From positions 12,208,376 through 12,272,375 of the forward strand of contig NC_092567.1 in the NCBI RefSeq assembly GCF_037975245.1: a stretch of DNA of 64,000 nucleotides. Reading direction: 5' to 3'. Position 1 is the stretch's first letter, and every line of letters begins with the position of its first letter. This document shows, piece by piece, positions 35,573 through 48,030 of this stretch. A program made the translations under genes and the position numbers. Below the pieces are notes generated by a model, which saw only the letters and a program-made list of their open reading frames with translations, did not search any database and was not told the origin of the DNA. The stretch comes from Apostichopus japonicus. Taxonomy: Eukaryota; Echinodermata; Holothuroidea; Aspidochirotida; Stichopodidae.

Positions 35573-36362
35573 CCTTTTTTTTTTACCATCCTCTGTATGT
35601 ACAGTAGTATGAATAAGCAGCAGCATAATGATACCAAAAAAAGTCAACGGTGAATCTGAACTAATAGTGGTTTTAAAATATTTGTATTATTCATTACGTC
35701 TTTTGAATAACTGCTAAACAAAATGAATAAAAGTTAATATCTCTAAGGAGCTTGGGCCTGAGTGGGAGGATAAGGGGTAGGGGGTTTCAAGTACCTGGTA
35801 ATGTGGTTCATTTTGTAACATTTACCACCCGGCAAATTTACTATTGTTTCTTCATAATTATATTTAAGTGCTGACGATAATATAATGTAACATCCCGGCC
35901 TTGTATCCTCACATGGTTCATATTATTATTAGTACTCTTTCCATCAGAACCATTCAATGTGTCTGTATCTTATAGTATAAGAAACACTCTGATGTAGTTG
36001 AGTCCAATTATTCCTTATTCAGAGTCAAGTACGAGACTACTTGGTACGAGTATGGTACTCTCGAGTCCGAACAGAGTTCTAGAGTATATGAGCAACCCAA
36101 ACCAAGTCTAGCTAATATATAGAGACACAGCAATGACGAGCTCACGTGGTCTCTGCCAATACTAGTCTTACAGACACACAGGGCGTATCGGTTACATAAA
36201 CCCGCTCTAAATATTCCTTAATGTACAGACCGTTGCTTCCTGTTCTAAATGTTCCTTGCCTAACGTTAAACAGAGAGAGTCAACTATTTTAAAACTGAAT
36301 ATGTGCGCATGTACAAACTTCCAATTGCACATACATAGACAGGGTAAATTTAGAAATGAAAC
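35573..36362 (+). other. Intron sequence without assigned feature
   Basis: No exon is supported. About 35810-35950 shares phrases with 32040-32190 (see the intron duplication). Confidence 0.4.
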
Positions 36363-37078
36363 TAGGGATGCACCGGATATCCGGTCCGGCCGGACTATCC
36401 GGCCGGATAGTGAGAAATTATCCGGTTCCGGTTCCGGCCGGATATTTTTCAAAATCCGGCCGGATCTTTTTCAAAATCTGGCCTGAATTATTTCTTAAAA
36501 AGGTGTTGGTATTAACTTAAATCAATGTAAACTATTATAAAAAATTAATAAAAACATTCAAAGTAAGGAAAAATTAGGTTTAACATGTTTAATTTAATTT
36601 TCTCAATGGTCTGACCCACTGTTTCCTAAGATCAACCAAAATAAAATAATACAACTACTGTAATAATATGAAGCTATACAGGTATACAACAAACACAGTT
36701 TGCAGTGAAATCATTTTCCCGTTTTAAAACAAACTTCATAGGTAGTATGCAGTATTTTTCCACCAACAAATTTACATACTGTGTCAAGCTTGTCAACAGT
36801 TATATTGTAGTTATTTTATTAAAGAATGTAGATTACACCACCACTTCAAGTCATATTTAATCTCATACATGGGGTCTTAAATTCACCTTCTTTATAATAT
36901 GCGTATACCTCACCTAAGATTGGCTCCTTGTTTCATACTTCTACTTCTTATTAATGATTTTCTTTTGTTTAATGAAAAAATCCAGTTCCGGCCGGATTTT
37001 ATCCGGCCGGAGTTCATGTACTATCCGGCAAAATCCGGTTCCGGCCGGATCCAAAAATTTGGATCCGGTGCATCCCTA
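36363..37078. mobile_element. Non-autonomous element with ccggccgg subterminal palindromes
   Basis: Perfect 16-bp inverted ends: tagggatgcaccggat (36363-36378) and atccggtgcatcccta (37063-37078). Both subterminal regions, about 100 bases each, carry repeated palindromes such as atccggccggat and ttccggccgga, the kind of clustered sites a transposase could bind. The terminal sequence resembles hAT families of other animals. I could not find a matching target duplication. The middle is AT-rich and non-coding; the open frames at the ends follow the palindromes. Confidence 0.8.
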
Positions 37079-37724
37079 CAAGTTTGTGCAAGGCTTATTA
37101 TATCTAGTGAAATGTTTAAATTGTTAACATATCTATTTAATTATCCTATTGTGTCTATTATTGTATATTTTGACCAGACATTTCCAAAACTTTGATGGAT
37201 ATCTTTACACTACTTACAATTCGATAGAAACAGACCGTCTCAGATGAGGGGGGGGGGGGGGTGACCAATGTGCTGCTTTGTGGACTAAGCAAAGTTTTCC
37301 TTTTCTGACAACGATGTTCTGGGGTCTATCTTTAAATACTGCCCTCTTTTCCCTTCTCGTCATCTTCTCTGTCGTCCAGTGTATCCATCTGATCATCTCA
37401 GTGAGAATTTGGTCATCATGACTTCATTCAGTGTTTGATGACGTCATTCAGTGGTTGATGACGGGTTTAAAGTGATTTTGTCTTCCCTATTAAGCTGATG
37501 TTTATATTCATGTTATTAAGTCCGTGCATCTTACATTGACGAGTCTATCTCCTTTATTGACTTTAGGGTGTTCAATGCAGATGTGTGTTTACCTGCCAGG
37601 AATTGTTTACTGTGATATTTGTGAAGATATATCATTCTAACTTATACACTTTTTGCTTCGCCATATTATATTTTCCTGAAATTCATTTTCCAAATCTCAT
37701 GATTTCTATTTCTCTTCCTTTCAG
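37079..37724 (+). other. Intron sequence ending in the acceptor for exon 4
   Basis: A G run lies near 37247. At about 37418-37463 a 20-base unit, atgac(t/g)tcattcagtg(t/g)ttg, is repeated twice and its second copy contains a CRE palindrome (37439-37446). The segment ends ttctcttcctttcag. Confidence 0.5.
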
Positions 37725-37760
37725 GCCTGTGACTATGAGGGCAATCTACCAGGAGAAGAG
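37725..37760 (+). CDS. Fourth exon of the LRR-like gene (small)
   Basis: 36 bases between a strong polypyrimidine-AG acceptor and donor gag|gtaaga. In the phase delivered by exon 3 it reads ACDYEGNLPGEE with no stop. It is short enough that chance cannot be excluded, but both splice signals are good and the phase matches on each side. Confidence 0.45.
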
Positions 37761-40700
37761 GTAAGAGAGACATATATTCATGTTCTTGTTAATTAGTAAC
37801 GGTAATTTTAATAACAGACAAAGAGGTATTAATTAATGTGAAACAAAGAAATTAGACAAAACAATATTAGACTTTGTTTCTCATAAGGGGGGAAATATTT
37901 ATAATTGTCGTGTATCGAACAGGGAATTTAGATAAGCCAGCTACAAGTTTATACCTCGTAATGATAATAGCACTGTTCTCAATGACAAGTTTAGATGCGG
38001 CCTAAATAATCTTCCTTCCGCACAGACAGTCAGAGAAATGGTAAACAAAAAAACGGATAGACTTTTAAATACTGCCAGGTTTAGTCAGATGTTATGGAGC
38101 GTTACAAGCCTCACACAATATTGGAAAATAACGTTTAAAATGTCAATCCCCTCCCGCCGGCAGATGCTTCATGATTATTTTATTTCACTCTGCTGATGTG
38201 CATACCATAATTCGTTACCAATTCAAAAAGTATCAAAGAAGATATTTTTAAATTTCTTGTAGTAAATCCTTTGTTCATAAATTTCTCCGTAATTCTTTTT
38301 TCACAGTTTATTGACCGTGAAAGGAACTGAAAAAAAATTAATACTTTGAATGTTAATTTTATAGTGTAACAATTTTCTCTACACACAAAGGGCTAACTGT
38401 AGAAGTCTTTACTCAAATCTACCATAAATCTCTACTCCGGTATTCTTTAATATCATAAAATCATTAGAATCATTCCCTGGGGTCGGGGAGGGGTTGGTGA
38501 TGGTTTTGGATTGTATCCGTTGGGTAATAGCATCATGAAGTATTGTGAAACAAGAGCATACATTTTGTCATAAAATCACTTACTCGGAGCGAACTGTTGT
38601 CATATGACATATAAGGAAACTAGTAAAAATGAACGGTTGATGTTTTAGTGACTGAGTGATGACGTCATACCATAATCCCTTACAGAGTGGATTAAATGGA
38701 GGAGGGGTGCAAGAAGTAAGCTCCAGTTCAGGTCTGTTTATATAAAAGACATGAACACAACGGTGTAGATAGCTAACGACACTATAGTGATTTAAGATAA
38801 GCTGCGTGCATGAGAGTTGACTCTCTTCCAACATCAACTTTAAAAAAAAATAATAAAATTATTGAGGAATATACTTTCCAAATGTGAGTCAGTTCAAAGC
38901 CTCAAGTAAGATTTTGAGATGGTTTACGCTGGTTCATATCCCAATTAATTGATTATTTATTACCACAACATGTTACAGTAATATTTTTTAAGGTAGTTTT
39001 TATCCTTTTTTTCTTTCTTCTCGCAATAGGAAAGCTAATTTCTGAATATTGTACCAAACCTTTCTAATGTTAGTCAAAATGAGCTAGCAATGAATTAAAA
39101 TTTTACATATTTTCTCCTCTACATGAAATTTTATTTTGAAAAATAAATGAAAACATTGATCATTAACATGTCGTTGCCTAAACATATTTACAAACAGGTG
39201 ACACATATAACACCAACTAAGGAGGTTCCATTTTTTTTTAAATTCAATTTGTTACATTATATGTTTGACTTATCCAGCTAACAAATAATGTTTTTATGGG
39301 CGTTTAGTATGATGTCAACGTTTGTTCAGAAAGAACGTAAGAGCTGATTTCTAGTCACGTTTTATATTTCTTCGTAGATGTCGAACATTAAACCGTCATA
39401 GCGTTAACAATACTTTCATAAACAGCGGTCAGTTTCACCCTTCGATGTCCGGATTACCTTTCATTTTGAATTATGAAACGCTATACTGATACTGTACAGA
39501 GACACTAACATATAGTAAAAAATAAAAGTAGGTAACTCGTGTTTTACGAGACGTTCATTTTGAATAATTATGCGACGAATATGGTTAACGCTGGATTAAC
39601 GTTCATTGTAAAGTCAAAACAATAGAGGGAAAAATGAGCAAATAAAACATGTATCTGTCAATAGTTTGCATCACGTGACACCGAAAGTGTTTTCAGTTCG
39701 TATTTTCTACAATGTGTTACAGCTTCCAAGTATCTTTATATCTCGTTCATCGTTCCGGACTTGTAAGAAAGTAATCTGGCTTTCAATTGCTTCTTTGGAC
39801 AGGGTTTTCATTTTGATCTTCTTTGTCCAAACCAACAAATTTTTGTCTCCTCTTAATTCACTATAACTATCGCTCCCATCTCTCTCTCTCTCAAAAAAAC
39901 AAAACGAGATCAAGTCTAACTGTTACTATAGCCCTACTACCAGCAAACTAACATGTTCCTAGACAATGGTACCATGGTAACCAGAGATGCCCGGATGCTA
40001 CGGGAAGGGTACAGGAATCTATTATGATCGCGAATTATTTTTCGGAACAGTGATTTTCTATCACTATAGTTGTGTATATTTTCGCATTGGGGTCCCGAGA
40101 TGTATCAAGTAGTTTTAAAACTTAATATCAGTAGTTTTTTTAGGGCTTCGTAGGCAATATATATCCGGGTCCAACAAAACCACTGACCATTTGTATTAAG
40201 CGAGCTCTTGAACGTGGGAACATTCACAGGGTAGCGCTTTCAGCACCCGCCCTGCCCCCCCCCCATCCCTTCCCCTTCCACCGCCCATATTTAACCTGGT
40301 GTTATCGGGACGGTTATTTATACTAGTTGATTAAATTATCGTTTTGGAAATAAGGAAACGCCAGCAAGAAAGACTCTGTCTATCGCATTTAAAACTTAAA
40401 CTGTTAATAGTATTTCGCACTATTATATGCATTTATAATTAACGCCTAAACTGTTAATAGTTTTCCACTGAAGATAAAATAATCTAACGTTAACACAAGT
40501 TCCGTCAAAACAAAACAAAGCAGAACCCAGTCTAGCGTGGTCAAGAGAACCAACTAAACTAAGTATCCCCTTATATGTCAATAATAATTAATTCAGGGAA
40601 TTTTTTTATTAAAGGAACGTCCGATAGTGACACGGCCTACCCAACATTTTACTTTTACACACAATTTTACGATTGGCTTCAAAGTTCTAGAGGAAGAAGG

Positions 40701-41761
40701 GAGAGGGGTGGGTCCAGCTGGGAATATATAAAACCCGTTTATGGATCAGTTTACCTTCAGAATGGAGTAAACTGGTCATTTTAACACCCTAAGAATGCTG
40801 CTCCCGTCACCATCTCTTGAACTCTCACCTTGCTATTGCATAATCACGTGAGTCAATGTCCAGTTTGATTTGTCTCCAACATTTGTGAATTATTAAGAAA
40901 AGCACATAATGAGAGCTGAGTGACCTGGATATGTTTCTGTAACGATTAAATTAATGTTAGAAAGGGATTGTCGAACTTCCATAATGATGAGAATGTTAAA
41001 CTTTGCAGTATAATTGAAAATGGCTACTCAGCTAGACGGGATCAGCTTATAAACAGAACGGAACATTTCCCCGCATCGCACCAATGTGTGATAGTACATT
41101 GGGTTGCATTGATTGAGTCATCGTGATATCAAGGGGTGGTCCCCTGAATAGGTTCATTTGAAGGTTACCGGCAGGGGAGAGGATGGGGTGTGGAGATAAG
41201 TGAACTGATTATTGTACAGTAATCCTGTTTTACACAAAAATCTTTTTTCATAAATTGGGAAAGGATTATTTCCGTGGGCTATGAGTCAATATGTGTTGAC
41301 ATATGCTATTCATTTTGTTATTTATATACTTATTTGCAATATTTCAAGCAAACGGTAGAAATTTGTATAGAATCCAACCTTCACGAATTGGTCCCTTCAA
41401 CCACGGAATTAACGCAACCACGGCATTATAGTAACAATGGTTTCATGGATTTAGCCTCCATGTGTACATATCATGTTTAGTACTAAAATATTCGCAGGAT
41501 GCACCGGTTAGAAATCACAAAAATGATAGCTAAAATAATAATAAACAGGACAAAGATTGTCTATACATTTGAAAACATGCAAAATAAATTTAAAAAGGAG
41601 GGAAATTATGTTTATAGTATCATTAATCCATTATGTTTGAGATAACACTTACTATATGGCTGTTTATGATGAATATTTACAACAATCAAATTGTCATGCA
41701 TTGTCTTTGTTACTGTGTAATCTTATACATATTCATTACTTATACTTTCCCTCTTGTTTAG
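37761..41761 (+). other. Intron between LRR exons 4 and 5
   Basis: No exon is recognised. Visible are a CRE palindrome at 38660-38667, an X-box-like motif ggtaccatggtaacc at 39968-39982 and a C run near 40255. The open frames of 60-85 residues have no domain or splice support. Confidence 0.5.
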
Positions 41762-41820
41762 GGATTCAATGGGGGCAGTTACCAGTTGAGCTTGGCGAAA
41801 TTCAACCTGGAAATGTCCAA
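41762..41820 (+). CDS. Fifth exon of the LRR-like gene
   Basis: Follows acceptor ttccctcttgtttag. In the phase set by exon 4 it reads GFNGGSYQLSLAKFNLEMS and then two bases, consistent with another leucine-rich segment. Two donors are possible. caa|gtaact (exon end 41820) would keep the gene open into a further exon. act|gtaagt (exon end 41826) has the better donor, but then the UAA at 41822-41824 ends the protein here. A different frame reads IQWGQLPVELGEIQPGN, but no upstream exon supports that phase. Confidence 0.45.
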
Positions 41821-41826
41821 GTAACT

Positions 41827-44556
41827 GTAAGTCAATAGAGCTGAATCCTCTCTACCTTAGTGTTAACTTTGTATTTGTGATTGTGTCTGTTACTTTCAAT
41901 TGTAAAATCTTAATTTATTAAAATAAATCTCCATCATTAACCACATATTTTATTCCTATATCTGTAATTTTCCAGTCTTATCTGGTAACTAATATTTATG
42001 TGCTTCAACTGTTATTGGTTTTATTATATTTGTTAATAAGCAAGCTCATCCCTGATTAAATGTATGAAGATGAGTTATAATTTCCTTCCATTAACATAAA
42101 TAAGAGTATTTGTTCATTATTGCAATCATGTTAGATGTACACAATCTTCCTCTCCGCTGCTTAGGTGTAAGAAGGCCATAACTTCAAAAAGATACATTTA
42201 TGTATCTGCTAAAAGAAGAGTTATTACTAAAACGGTTATTATAACGATTAGTATGATTCCACCCTTCCTCATTATGTTATTAATTTTAACGAAAAAAAAG
42301 AGAGATTATCGTGAGTCCTCCTTCAATACTAACAGGGACAAAAACTGTCAGTAAACATTTGAAAGTTTAATAACGACTACGTGCGATATGGTGACGTCAC
42401 TCCATTGATAATACACAGATAATAATAGAATATGTGGGGAAAAAAAGAGATTAAATCTGAGCAAGGTCATGGCTCGTCAGCTGTTTTGCATCTGTGACCT
42501 AATATGGGAAGTAAAATGGAATATTAAAAAGATGTGATGTGGTATCAGGAAGGGGAGAAATGAAATATAGATTCACGAATTAACAAATAGAAGAAATGTC
42601 AAGGTCAACGGGTCACGATACTGTTTTCTAAAACACAATCATGTTAAAGAGCATTATCTTGTTTCATTTGTTTCCTCCAAATTCGTTTTGTGTAACAAAT
42701 TATCTCCTTTTACACACTGTAAAAAATGTCTGTGATATAACAGCTTTACACCGTTCATCTACTAAAATTAATCATGTTGTTAAAAAAAATTGTTGTCCAT
42801 TTACAAAATGTATTGTAACAACATTTTCTGTATATGGGAACAAAATCTTCATAACAATACATCAACTGCTGTGTCGGAACAAAAGCATCAGGCTCGATCC
42901 AAGTTTTCATTATGCGGTCGAAGTGATCGCGAAAACGTTACACCAAATCTTGCATCATAAAACGAGAACCGTATTTTACATGCTGTTGGAATGATAGAAA
43001 GTAGCATATACGTTTAGTCTTACGCAATCAACGAGTTTTTTCGAAGTAGTAAAGTTAACAACTGTGTCGCAAAGTTGTAGATGACCTTTGTACACTACTT
43101 ACAGTTGAATGACGCTGAGCGCGCACACCGAAGGGCCGAAACCGCTGTAATTACGGTAAGTTATGATTTCAAAGCTTTCAGTCCTTTTTAATCTAACATG
43201 AGTGCAACTATAGTGAATTGAGTCATATGAAACTGTTACTTTTTACGTAAGCATTTATTAAACGTTCGTTCGTTTGTTGGTTTGTTTGTTTTGAAATAAG
43301 CGGCAAAGCAAGTAGGCTAGGCCGACAGCACAGCTCTCTGTCGGTCCATTGTGTTCATTCTAGCACAAGATGCTATGGCAGTTCTTTGTTAGGCGAGCAT
43401 ATACGATGGCTTACTTCTAGCATATCGTCGTAGCTGTTTTGACAGTCATACCAAACCTAAGCTTACATTCATTCTTTCGCGGTATCGTTTCTATTGGCTA
43501 TGATATAACGCAGCCTAGACACAGGTCTCCAATCAGTGTCTATGCTTTACTATACATAGATTCTCTAAGGAAACTTCTTGATATCACTTTTACTGTTTAG
43601 TTTGAAGCCCCCCGATCGGCTTACACTAAATCTTGGGGGAGTCGTGCAGTCCCCTGTCCTGAATCTTGGGGGAGTCGTGCAGTCCCCTATGGCACGCCAA
43701 ATGGTAAAATTCAGAAATGAACAATCTAGGCTAGGTTTATGGTTAACAAACTCTGGTCTATCACTAAAATAGATCCTCGATCAATAAAATAGGTTTTTTT
43801 GTCTGATAAATCACGTTTTTCCAGTGATAAATCAGAATTTTACTATTACAACTTGTTTTGTTTTTCTCGCTGAATTTTGAAAACTAATTATTGGTCGGTA
43901 AAACCACTTGTTATTCCTTGTTCAATTCTGAAGGATGCTACTGCATGCAATGGGGAAACCCTGTGTGTACTATGTGCCTGTCATTTGATGCCTTGGCGTA
44001 TAAACACGATATCACAAGAACCAAAGATGTTTGAACTCGAAATTTAGTATTTATAGGTATGTTTGAGTGGGAGAGGGCTTATGTGGAAGTTAACTATACA
44101 AAAAATTCCTGAAGGAAATTTCTTTGTAAAGGGAAAATGTGAGTATTGCGAGCTAGAAAAAAATTACAGGCAAAGTCTACCTCCTAGCCCTCCTCCCCCC
44201 CCCCCCCACCCATCCAGAACTCCCTGAGCTGCTATTTGCCCCTAGCCTACTTTAAATATCATGAACAGTTGATGTATGCACTGTTGTATGCTATACTAAC
44301 CTGATCTTAGCATGAATGTGTTGATTGTGGGTGTTATGAATTATGCTAAACTGTAACCTACTTACAGTATTAACTGATAAGATTTGTCATCTGTCAATAT
44401 ATATGTAACCAATAGTGTTTGTTTTCCTTTCATAGGATAGGCTTCGGCTAAACCTGAGATGGAATAGTCAGGGGCACCGGATTTGTAATGTATTGTTGGA
44501 GAGGCTGACCCATTTCCGAAATGTTTTAATTTCCATATGTTTTTACTCTCTTGCAG
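41827..44556 (+). other. Sequence between the two gene fragments
   Basis: Contains a CRE palindrome (42392-42399), a 33-bp direct duplication (aatcttgggggagtcgtgca at 43629 and 43662), and one degraded unit of the ~140-bp repeat near 43990. A GC-richer stretch at about 43104-43155, between cttacag and cg|gtaagtt, could be a 5' untranslated exon for the gene that follows, but evidence is weak. A 117-residue open frame at 42641-42994 has no recognisable feature. Confidence 0.4.
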
Positions 44557-44681
44557 ATGGATACTTGTTCATGTGGTGTTCACTCTGATACTGCAGCTAG
44601 AAAGATGTGTCACTACAGGCTTCATCAAAATCAACCAAATTTTCAATTTACGTGTCATGAAGAAAGTGCAACAGAATTTTT
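44557..44681 (+). CDS. Cys/His-rich exon of a conserved uncharacterised gene
   Basis: Follows the strong acceptor ttttactctcttgcag and ends at donor ttttt|gtaagt. Starting at the AUG directly after the acceptor it encodes MDTCSCGVHSDTAARKMCHY and then RLHQNQPNFQFTCHEE. This is a zinc-finger-like cluster: two Cys, then His-x3-His, then P-N-F-x-F-x-C. From memory, similar N-terminal segments occur in a large family of uncharacterised invertebrate and fish proteins whose C-terminus resembles the exons at 45277 and 45909. In this frame two bases carry over and the next exon would be read out of frame. A second open frame does fit the junction but lacks the Cys/His pattern. An exon is missing, or the gene is broken. 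Confidence 0.5.
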
Positions 44682-44886
44682 GTAAGTTATTCAGACTATA
44701 ATAAGACTATGATTGGTCTCACATATCTATGCACTAGATCATCGGGTTTCACTTTTTTCGTGGTAAAGTGCGTCACGGTGACCACTGGATTCATCCAGAG
44801 TGCAAGAGTTTCACTTGCAGGCTACTCTTGCATAATTTCTGAAAGAAATTGCTTTTAAAATTATAATCCATGGATCTTTATACTTT

Positions 44887-45245
44887 AAGATATTCAAGGG
44901 CATAGGAACCGGGGGACTGGGGGGCGCCAGCCCCCCCAGTGAAAAATATGGAGGGGTGGAAGTATCATTCCGCCCCCGCTTCGCAAGTCAGAAAACCCCT
45001 TTTTCATTTCCAAATGAGAAAAAAATCTCATTTGGAGCACCAAATTGCATCTAAGGTCAGGTGAAAATGCAAAATTATATACAAAATCGAGTGGGTGGGT
45101 TGAAGTGTGCTATATTGCACCAAATTGCATCTGAGGCCACCTTGAAATGCAAAAAAATTCCAAAGGAATTAGACCCCTCCCCCAGGCCGGCCATCAGTCT
45201 TCAGCCCCCCACTCAAAAGTACCTTCCTACGCCACTGAAGATATT
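44887..45245 (+). mobile_element. hAT-like MITE inside the intron (duplication included)
   Basis: The element is 44895-45237 (343 bp), flanked by the exact 8-bp duplication aagatatt (44887-44894 and 45238-45245). The ends caagggcataggaac and cttcctacgccactg are imperfect inverted repeats. Inside, a phrase like caccaaattgcatct(a/g)agg is present twice. Its insertion separates the Cys/His exon from the next exon. Small open frames are compositional. Confidence 0.85.
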
Positions 45246-45276
45246 AATAAAAAATGCTTTTGTTTTTATGTAACAG

Positions 45277-45442
45277 GTTGCAATCCATTTCTTAGAAACA
45301 GAATGGCAATAACAGTTGATCGGGAACCTCTGCTGTATCCTACATCCATTATTGCTGCGTTGAAGATGTTGTTCATGAGCTATTATGTGTTCAACATATG
45401 CTATCCCACAGAGGTTCAAGCAACCATGGAATACATACAGAG
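45277..45442 (+). CDS. Exon of the conserved C-terminal domain, first part
   Basis: 166 bases between acceptor ttttatgtaacag and donor cagag|gtacag, with two leading and two trailing bases. It encodes CNPFLRNRMAITVDREP, then YPTSIIAALKMLFMSYYVFN and CYPTEVQATMEYIQR. The pattern, a helical stretch ending Y-Y-V-F-N-I followed by E-x-x-x-T-x-E-(F/Y)-I-Q-R, matches what I remember of a multi-copy uncharacterised family in invertebrates and fish. It joins the next exon in frame. Its relation to the exon at 44557 is unresolved because the phases differ. Confidence 0.65.
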
Positions 45443-45710
45443 GTACAGTTTAAACCTAGTTTCTTAACAGATTAACAAAGGAGGTGCATTCAAACTACAG
45501 TTCCTCCATTTTGTTGAGATCCTGCAAGAAGAGCTGCAAAGTCATGTTCAGTTTGTTCAGTAATAGCTTTATGTCAGTGTCAATGCCAACAAATGTTGTG
45601 CATGGTTGCAACATTAAATGTTTTCATTAAACTACTAGTGCACCTGTCACGGCATGCAAATTACAACAGTTTATACATAATAAAACGGATAAAAACTTTT
45701 ACTTATATAC

Positions 45711-45716
<6 letters not shown>

Positions 45717-45762
<46 letters not shown>
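45717..45762 (+). repeat. (AT)n microsatellite
   Basis: About 23 AT dinucleotides inside the intron between the two C-terminal-domain exons. Confidence 0.9.
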
Positions 45763-45765
<3 letters not shown>

Positions 45766-45908
45766 TATATAAATTTTATGTGAAGTTTTACTAATTTTGG
45801 GGATACTTTTACCAAAATTAAATAAATTTAGTTTTTAAGCACTAGGATGTTTTTGGTAAACAAGGATAGATTTGACTCATGAAACTTTTTTCAAATTATT
45901 CCCTACAG

Positions 45909-46023
45909 AATACTGTTCGAGATTGATCCAGGGAGAGGGTCTAGGGCAAAGAAATCTTACAGATGGTGTATAAATCCGAAAGTAACTTCTCTTTATGAGC
46001 GGATGAAGGAAAGTAGAGAGTGA
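45909..46023 (+). CDS. Last exon of the conserved C-terminal domain gene
   Basis: After acceptor attccctacag, the carried bases ag plus a give Arg and the frame continues ILFEIDPGRGSRAKKSYRW, then CINPKVTSLYERMKESRE and UGA at 46021-46023. The I-x-P-x-x-G-(S/T)-x-(A/K) stretch and the terminal N-P-K-V motif are the parts I associate with this uncharacterised family. An AATAAA lies at 46224-46229, 200 bases downstream, so a short 3' untranslated region is plausible. The function is unknown. Confidence 0.7.
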
Positions 46024-46223
46024 GATATGCAGTGAATGTGGCCAAAAGTATTAAACTACTTGGTTTAACTGCATTTAATTTTGTTTTGTTTAATGCCGTA
46101 TATTTTTTGTTTAATGATACCTCCATTTCAAAAGCACTGACTCTGTGAACTATTCTGCTATAAATCACTAAATTTTACAGATTCATGTTACAATGTAACT
46201 TAAAGTTGATTTTTAAAATACTT

Positions 46224-46229
46224 AATAAA
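46224..46229 (+). terminator. Polyadenylation signal (AATAAA)
   Basis: A perfect AATAAA within cttaataaac, 201 bases after the UGA of the preceding exon. It is the first good signal downstream. Confidence 0.45.
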
Positions 46230-47973
46230 CAGTAAGGTAATCTGCTTGCTTCAGAAGTATTTTAACCAAACATTGTATTTTCTTAAATACAAAATATGAT
46301 TCTGTACAGAACAACCACATAGCTTTTTCAGTACAAGTTGGATGTAACTATATAAAAATATCCAAATTTGAGCACTGTCAAGTAGATTTTCTGATTGTTC
46401 TATAAATTGGAAAGGGTTCATTTTACCAAAAAAATATCCCAGTGTGCCTGAGCATTTCAATAGAAGTTTCATCACTTTGACATTGACCAACAATCTAACT
46501 GTTTTCTTTTTTTCTTTCTATTGATTTGGGAGTTGGTCTGATAGCAGTAAAGCTTATATTATTTCCAAGAGTAGCAACTGTACTCATTCGAAACAAAGTA
46601 TTTTTACTAGAAGAAATCCTTTTAAGTACTCTAAGCATATAAATAGTATTTGAGTTTCACACTGTTAATAGCTTTTTGTTTCAGGTTCAGTTTCAATGCA
46701 ACTTAAGTGGTTTCCAGGTTCATGTTATTGTTTTGTTTCTTATTTCTTTAGTATGTCATAGAGTAGTATTTTTTAGTCGTTGCTCTTTCATTCTAGACAC
46801 TATCTCTTTGTAAGAGTGCTAATTACAATGGACAGCAGTATCCTTGGTAGGTTCATAAGGTAAATTAACCCCTTGCTATTCAGCATTTATCAATCTTGCT
46901 TAAATAGTATTTTACCTTTGGAAGTCTAATATCATCAGGAAAGTCCAGATTAATGTGCTGAGATAGCTTAGTAGTAGTATGATAATATCACTGTTTTTCA
47001 ACGCACTGGTAGACAAATTCACACTTTATCCCTGTTTTGGAATGATATCTAAACTGTCCATGTTAGTGTAATATATTGTTACATTGTTGTTTGCAGTGCT
47101 AATTCCACATTTGCTGTATATGATGTTATCCTAAAAGTCTAAAACACCTGTCAAGATTGCATGTTGGTAAATAAAGATATGTGTGTTTGGTAAATTTGAC
47201 TCTCTCAATGTGTTCCTCTTGGTATAACGTTTATTTTTCATCTAAATCTCTTTCATGTACAACAAATTCCTCTCCACATAGGATTCGCCCAGGATCACAA
47301 ATTACTTTACCCATATATAGCAGCTTCATTTGAATACATAATTTTTACTTTCAACCACAACTTTTTAGCGTGTATACAAACTGTTATTTGGTAAATTAAC
47401 GGAAACATTCTGTCTAGAAACGAAAAAAGTTCGACCAATATACAAAAAGTATTTTGAATGTTACATCACTTTTTCCATGTTGCCACATAAAATTCTACCT
47501 GAATAAATAGAAATGAATCTGTTCCTACACAAACCGTAGTTGTGCATTTACAGTTGCTGTTGTACACTGATGAAAAAACAGATGGAAACTAATTGACAGC
47601 TTTTCTTTTGTAAATATACAGAGAAATTTTTTACAGTGCATAACATCAATAATTAGGGGAGTAAAGTATACACACAGAGCAAGTGAATTCCTTCGTTGAA
47701 GTTTAGAAGAATGTTAATGTGCAATTCATGTGTAGACCTACCTACGAGAACAACAAGGGCATTGGAGAGGGCGCCGCCATGAATTATGTGCTCAAAGAGG
47801 GCAACTTGACACCGGTCGTTAGCTTGTTACCCGTGTCTTGGTGTTTTATATATTTATTTTGGCTGATGGTATTGCAGGGGCCGGGGGGGGGGGGGGGGGT
47901 TGTCTAGGTATAACTTCCCCATTGTTTTACTGATAAGAATTTTGCTCAACTTATTATTTATGTAACAAATGTA

Positions 47974-48030
<57 letters not shown>

